In this document: in pieces, positions 40,869-42,191 of the stretch
How the letters are laid out: each line of letters begins with the position of its first letter
Position numbering within the stretch: the first letter of the stretch is position 1
Source of the DNA: Humidesulfovibrio mexicanus
GTDB lineage: Bacteria; Desulfobacterota; Desulfovibrionia; Desulfovibrionales; Desulfovibrionaceae
Direction: 5' to 3'
NCBI RefSeq assembly: GCF_900188225.1
Contig: NZ_FZOC01000012.1
Coordinates: 1 to 42,191 of the forward strand
DNA: 42,191 bases
Position numbers and translations under genes: made by a program
Notes under the pieces: generated by a model
Seen by the model: the letters and a program-made list of their open reading frames with translations, nothing else
Databases searched by the model: none
What the model was told of the DNA's origin: nothing

Positions 40869-41762
40869 TTGAAAACATACCACAACATCGTGCTGTTGCT
40901 TGCCGTGCTGACGCTCTCCGCTTGCGGGGTGGTCAGGAACTCGAATTCCCATACCCCTATTCGCCGTATGGGCGAGGCAGAGATGTTTGCCGGGAATCCT
41001 CAGGCGCAGGCTTTGGCAGAAGCCGCAGTAAAGGGGAACATCAAGGAAATCGACCGGCTGATAGACGCCGGGGCTGATCCCAATGCCGTGGGCCTGTATG
41101 GCATGACCGTACCCGGCTGGCTGTTGTACCACCCGAACAAGGCCGGGTTCCGCAGGTTGCTGGAGCGCGGCGCAGACCCGAACAAGATCTGGTACAATGA
41201 GACGAGCCCTCAAACCTCATTGTTGCACGAGGCGACATATATGTCGCCGACATTTGGAACAGACTACTTGAAAATGTGCTTGGAAGTCGGCAAGGGCAAC
41301 CCAAATCTACTGCCGCCAGATAAGCACTACCGTCCCATCAATCTTGCCGTCAATGCAATGTGCCATGACGCATTTATCATCTTGTACAATGCCGGTGCTG
41401 ATCTCGACTTCCACTCTGATACAGCCATTGGAAGGTACACCCTTGTACAGGCAGCGGCACAATCAGGGAATTTCGAACTTACCTATTTTTTGTTGCAGCG
41501 TGGTGCGGACTACACCTATGTCGGAAAGACTGGAATCAGAAGCCTTAAGGACGTCTTTGATTATAACTTCAAATACACGGGAAAATCCGCCACTGATTCT
41601 CGCGACCCTCAATACATGTGGTTTTGGCGTTGTGTGGACTTCTTGGAAAAGCGCGGCATGACCTTTAACATCATGTCAGCCAAGGACAAAGACTATGCTG
41701 TCCGCCCTGCTGTGCTGGACACCACCCCTGTGGACTATCTGCGCAAAGCGCATCAGCCATAA
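40869..41762 (+). CDS. Ankyrin-repeat lipoprotein, candidate immunity protein
   Basis: 297 residues from a TTG at 40869 with AAGGA upstream, 14 bases after the toxin gene. The signal ends in LTLSAC, so C19 should be lipidated and the protein tethered in the periplasm. Ankyrin units run from about 45 to 230 (EAAVKGNIKEIDRLIDAGAD, RRLLERGADPNKIWYN, AAQSGNFELTYFLLQRGADY). A periplasmic lipoprotein is the right compartment for protecting membranes from a lipase-type toxin, and ankyrin immunity proteins are known for phospholipase effectors of other systems. The lower GC content fits a toxin-linked cassette. Confidence 0.82.
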   Translation: MKTYHNIVLLLAVLTLSACGVVRNSNSHTPIRRMGEAEMFAGNPQAQALAEAAVKGNIKEIDRLIDAGADPNAVGLYGMTVPGWLLYHPNKAGFRRLLERGADPNKIWYNETSPQTSLLHEATYMSPTFGTDYLKMCLEVGKGNPNLLPPDKHYRPINLAVNAMCHDAFIILYNAGADLDFHSDTAIGRYTLVQAAAQSGNFELTYFLLQRGADYTYVGKTGIRSLKDVFDYNFKYTGKSATDSRDPQYMWFWRCVDFLEKRGMTFNIMSAKDKDYAVRPAVLDTTPVDYLRKAHQP

Positions 41763-41859
41763 TAAATCGGAGTGCTCGGTCGGGGCTCACCGTTCTGCCT
41801 GTGAACTAGGCGAGCGAGCTGGATGCAGCGATACTCAGACACGAAACGAGGAATTTAAA

Positions 41860-42191
41860 GTGAAAGCCACCACAGGTTCTAAACGCGCCGCAACTCTTAC
41901 TGTTCTTGTGTGCCTCTTCCTTGCCTGCTCCGTTGCCCAGGGGCTTGCCGAAGCACAGCACAATGCAACCCAGGCCAAGGCGCAGGCTGCGGCAGGGGAG
42001 CAGCCCAATCTTGTCCTGACGATGAAGCTTTACGACGGAGTCATCAAGTGCCCCTTCCCCCTGTGGGTGAAGGAGTCAAAGCAGATCGGCGAGTCCAAGA
42101 TGTTCCGCAATCAGAAAAAGAACATTTTCTCTTTTGAAATGGTCCCCAAGTCGCAGGAGTTTTCCAGTTGGACGCGCCTGTACGGGATATA
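41860..42191 (+). CDS. Secreted protein, 3' end outside the window
   Basis: Open from a GTG at 41860 (GAGGA 8 bases upstream) to the last base, 110 residues visible. The N-terminus is basic then hydrophobic (AATLTVLVCLFLACSVAQGLA), so a signal peptide, with LAC as a possible weak lipobox. The mature part has KLYDGVIKCPFPLWVKESKQ and no family I recognise. Position behind the ankyrin lipoprotein suggests either a second immunity factor or the next cassette. Confidence 0.7.
   Translation, partial: MKATTGSKRAATLTVLVCLFLACSVAQGLAEAQHNATQAKAQAAAGEQPNLVLTMKLYDGVIKCPFPLWVKESKQIGESKMFRNQKKNIFSFEMVPKSQEFSSWTRLYGI

Overview
The window is high-GC DNA with dense, mostly minus-strand gene packing. The organism is probably a Gram-negative anaerobe of the Desulfovibrionaceae type. 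That placement is an inference from a long FeoB, a large cluster of HMA_2-type P-ATPases with FeoA, Fur and iron-compartment-like proteins, outer-membrane machinery (autotransporter, TonB-ExbB-ExbD, two-partner secretion) and the codon and GC style. No marker gene settles the genus.

Layout. 1-3.4 kb is an accessory patch: the 3' end of a tyrosine recombinase, then on the minus strand a short Rhs protein, a membrane protein placed as its immunity partner, a displaced ('orphan') second Rhs tip and a second membrane protein. The patch is followed by tRNA-Ala(GGC) at 3305-3380. 3.5-6.9 kb is one large autotransporter with an N-terminal zinc-metalloprotease domain. 7.2-10.2 kb is feoA-feoB, divergent from a small plus-strand gene for a lysine/alanine-repeat membrane protein.

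10.7-20.95 kb is the most interesting part: ten tightly packed, often overlapping minus-strand genes. In transcription order they are a CPC-type P1B-ATPase with a Cys-rich linker, a free-standing HMA_2 protein, a Gln/Gly/Met-rich low-complexity protein with a C-terminal membrane segment, a protein resembling the magnetosome protein MamC, a Tyr/Gln-rich low-complexity membrane protein, a two-helix membrane protein, a P1B-ATPase with a YSC motif, a three-FeoA-domain protein, a Fur regulator and a third P1B-ATPase with a YAC motif. I read this as an expanded ferrosome (fez-like) iron-compartment locus: ATPases would move iron across a compartment membrane, low-complexity and MamC-like proteins would shape or line it, and Fur/Feo would tie it to iron supply. 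The ferrosome link is inference from recalled family knowledge.

21.05-24.4 kb is a complete SiaABC partner-switching module headed by its own PAS-GGDEF cyclase. 24.7-26.5 kb is exbB-exbD-tonB. Acylphosphatase and a secreted DUF2059-type protein follow. At 27.62 kb a 3' fragment of a tRNA-fMet gene, with a terminator still behind it, marks the left edge of a genomic island that runs out of the window. The island carries a MATE exporter, a TetR regulator, a frameshifted rhuM with an hsdS trace, a serine recombinase and a two-partner secretion / contact-dependent inhibition locus. That locus contains a CdiB-type transporter, a 2082-residue CdiA-type protein ending in a lipase-like toxin with a Ser-Asp-His set, a candidate ankyrin-repeat lipoprotein immunity protein, and a secreted protein cut by the window end.
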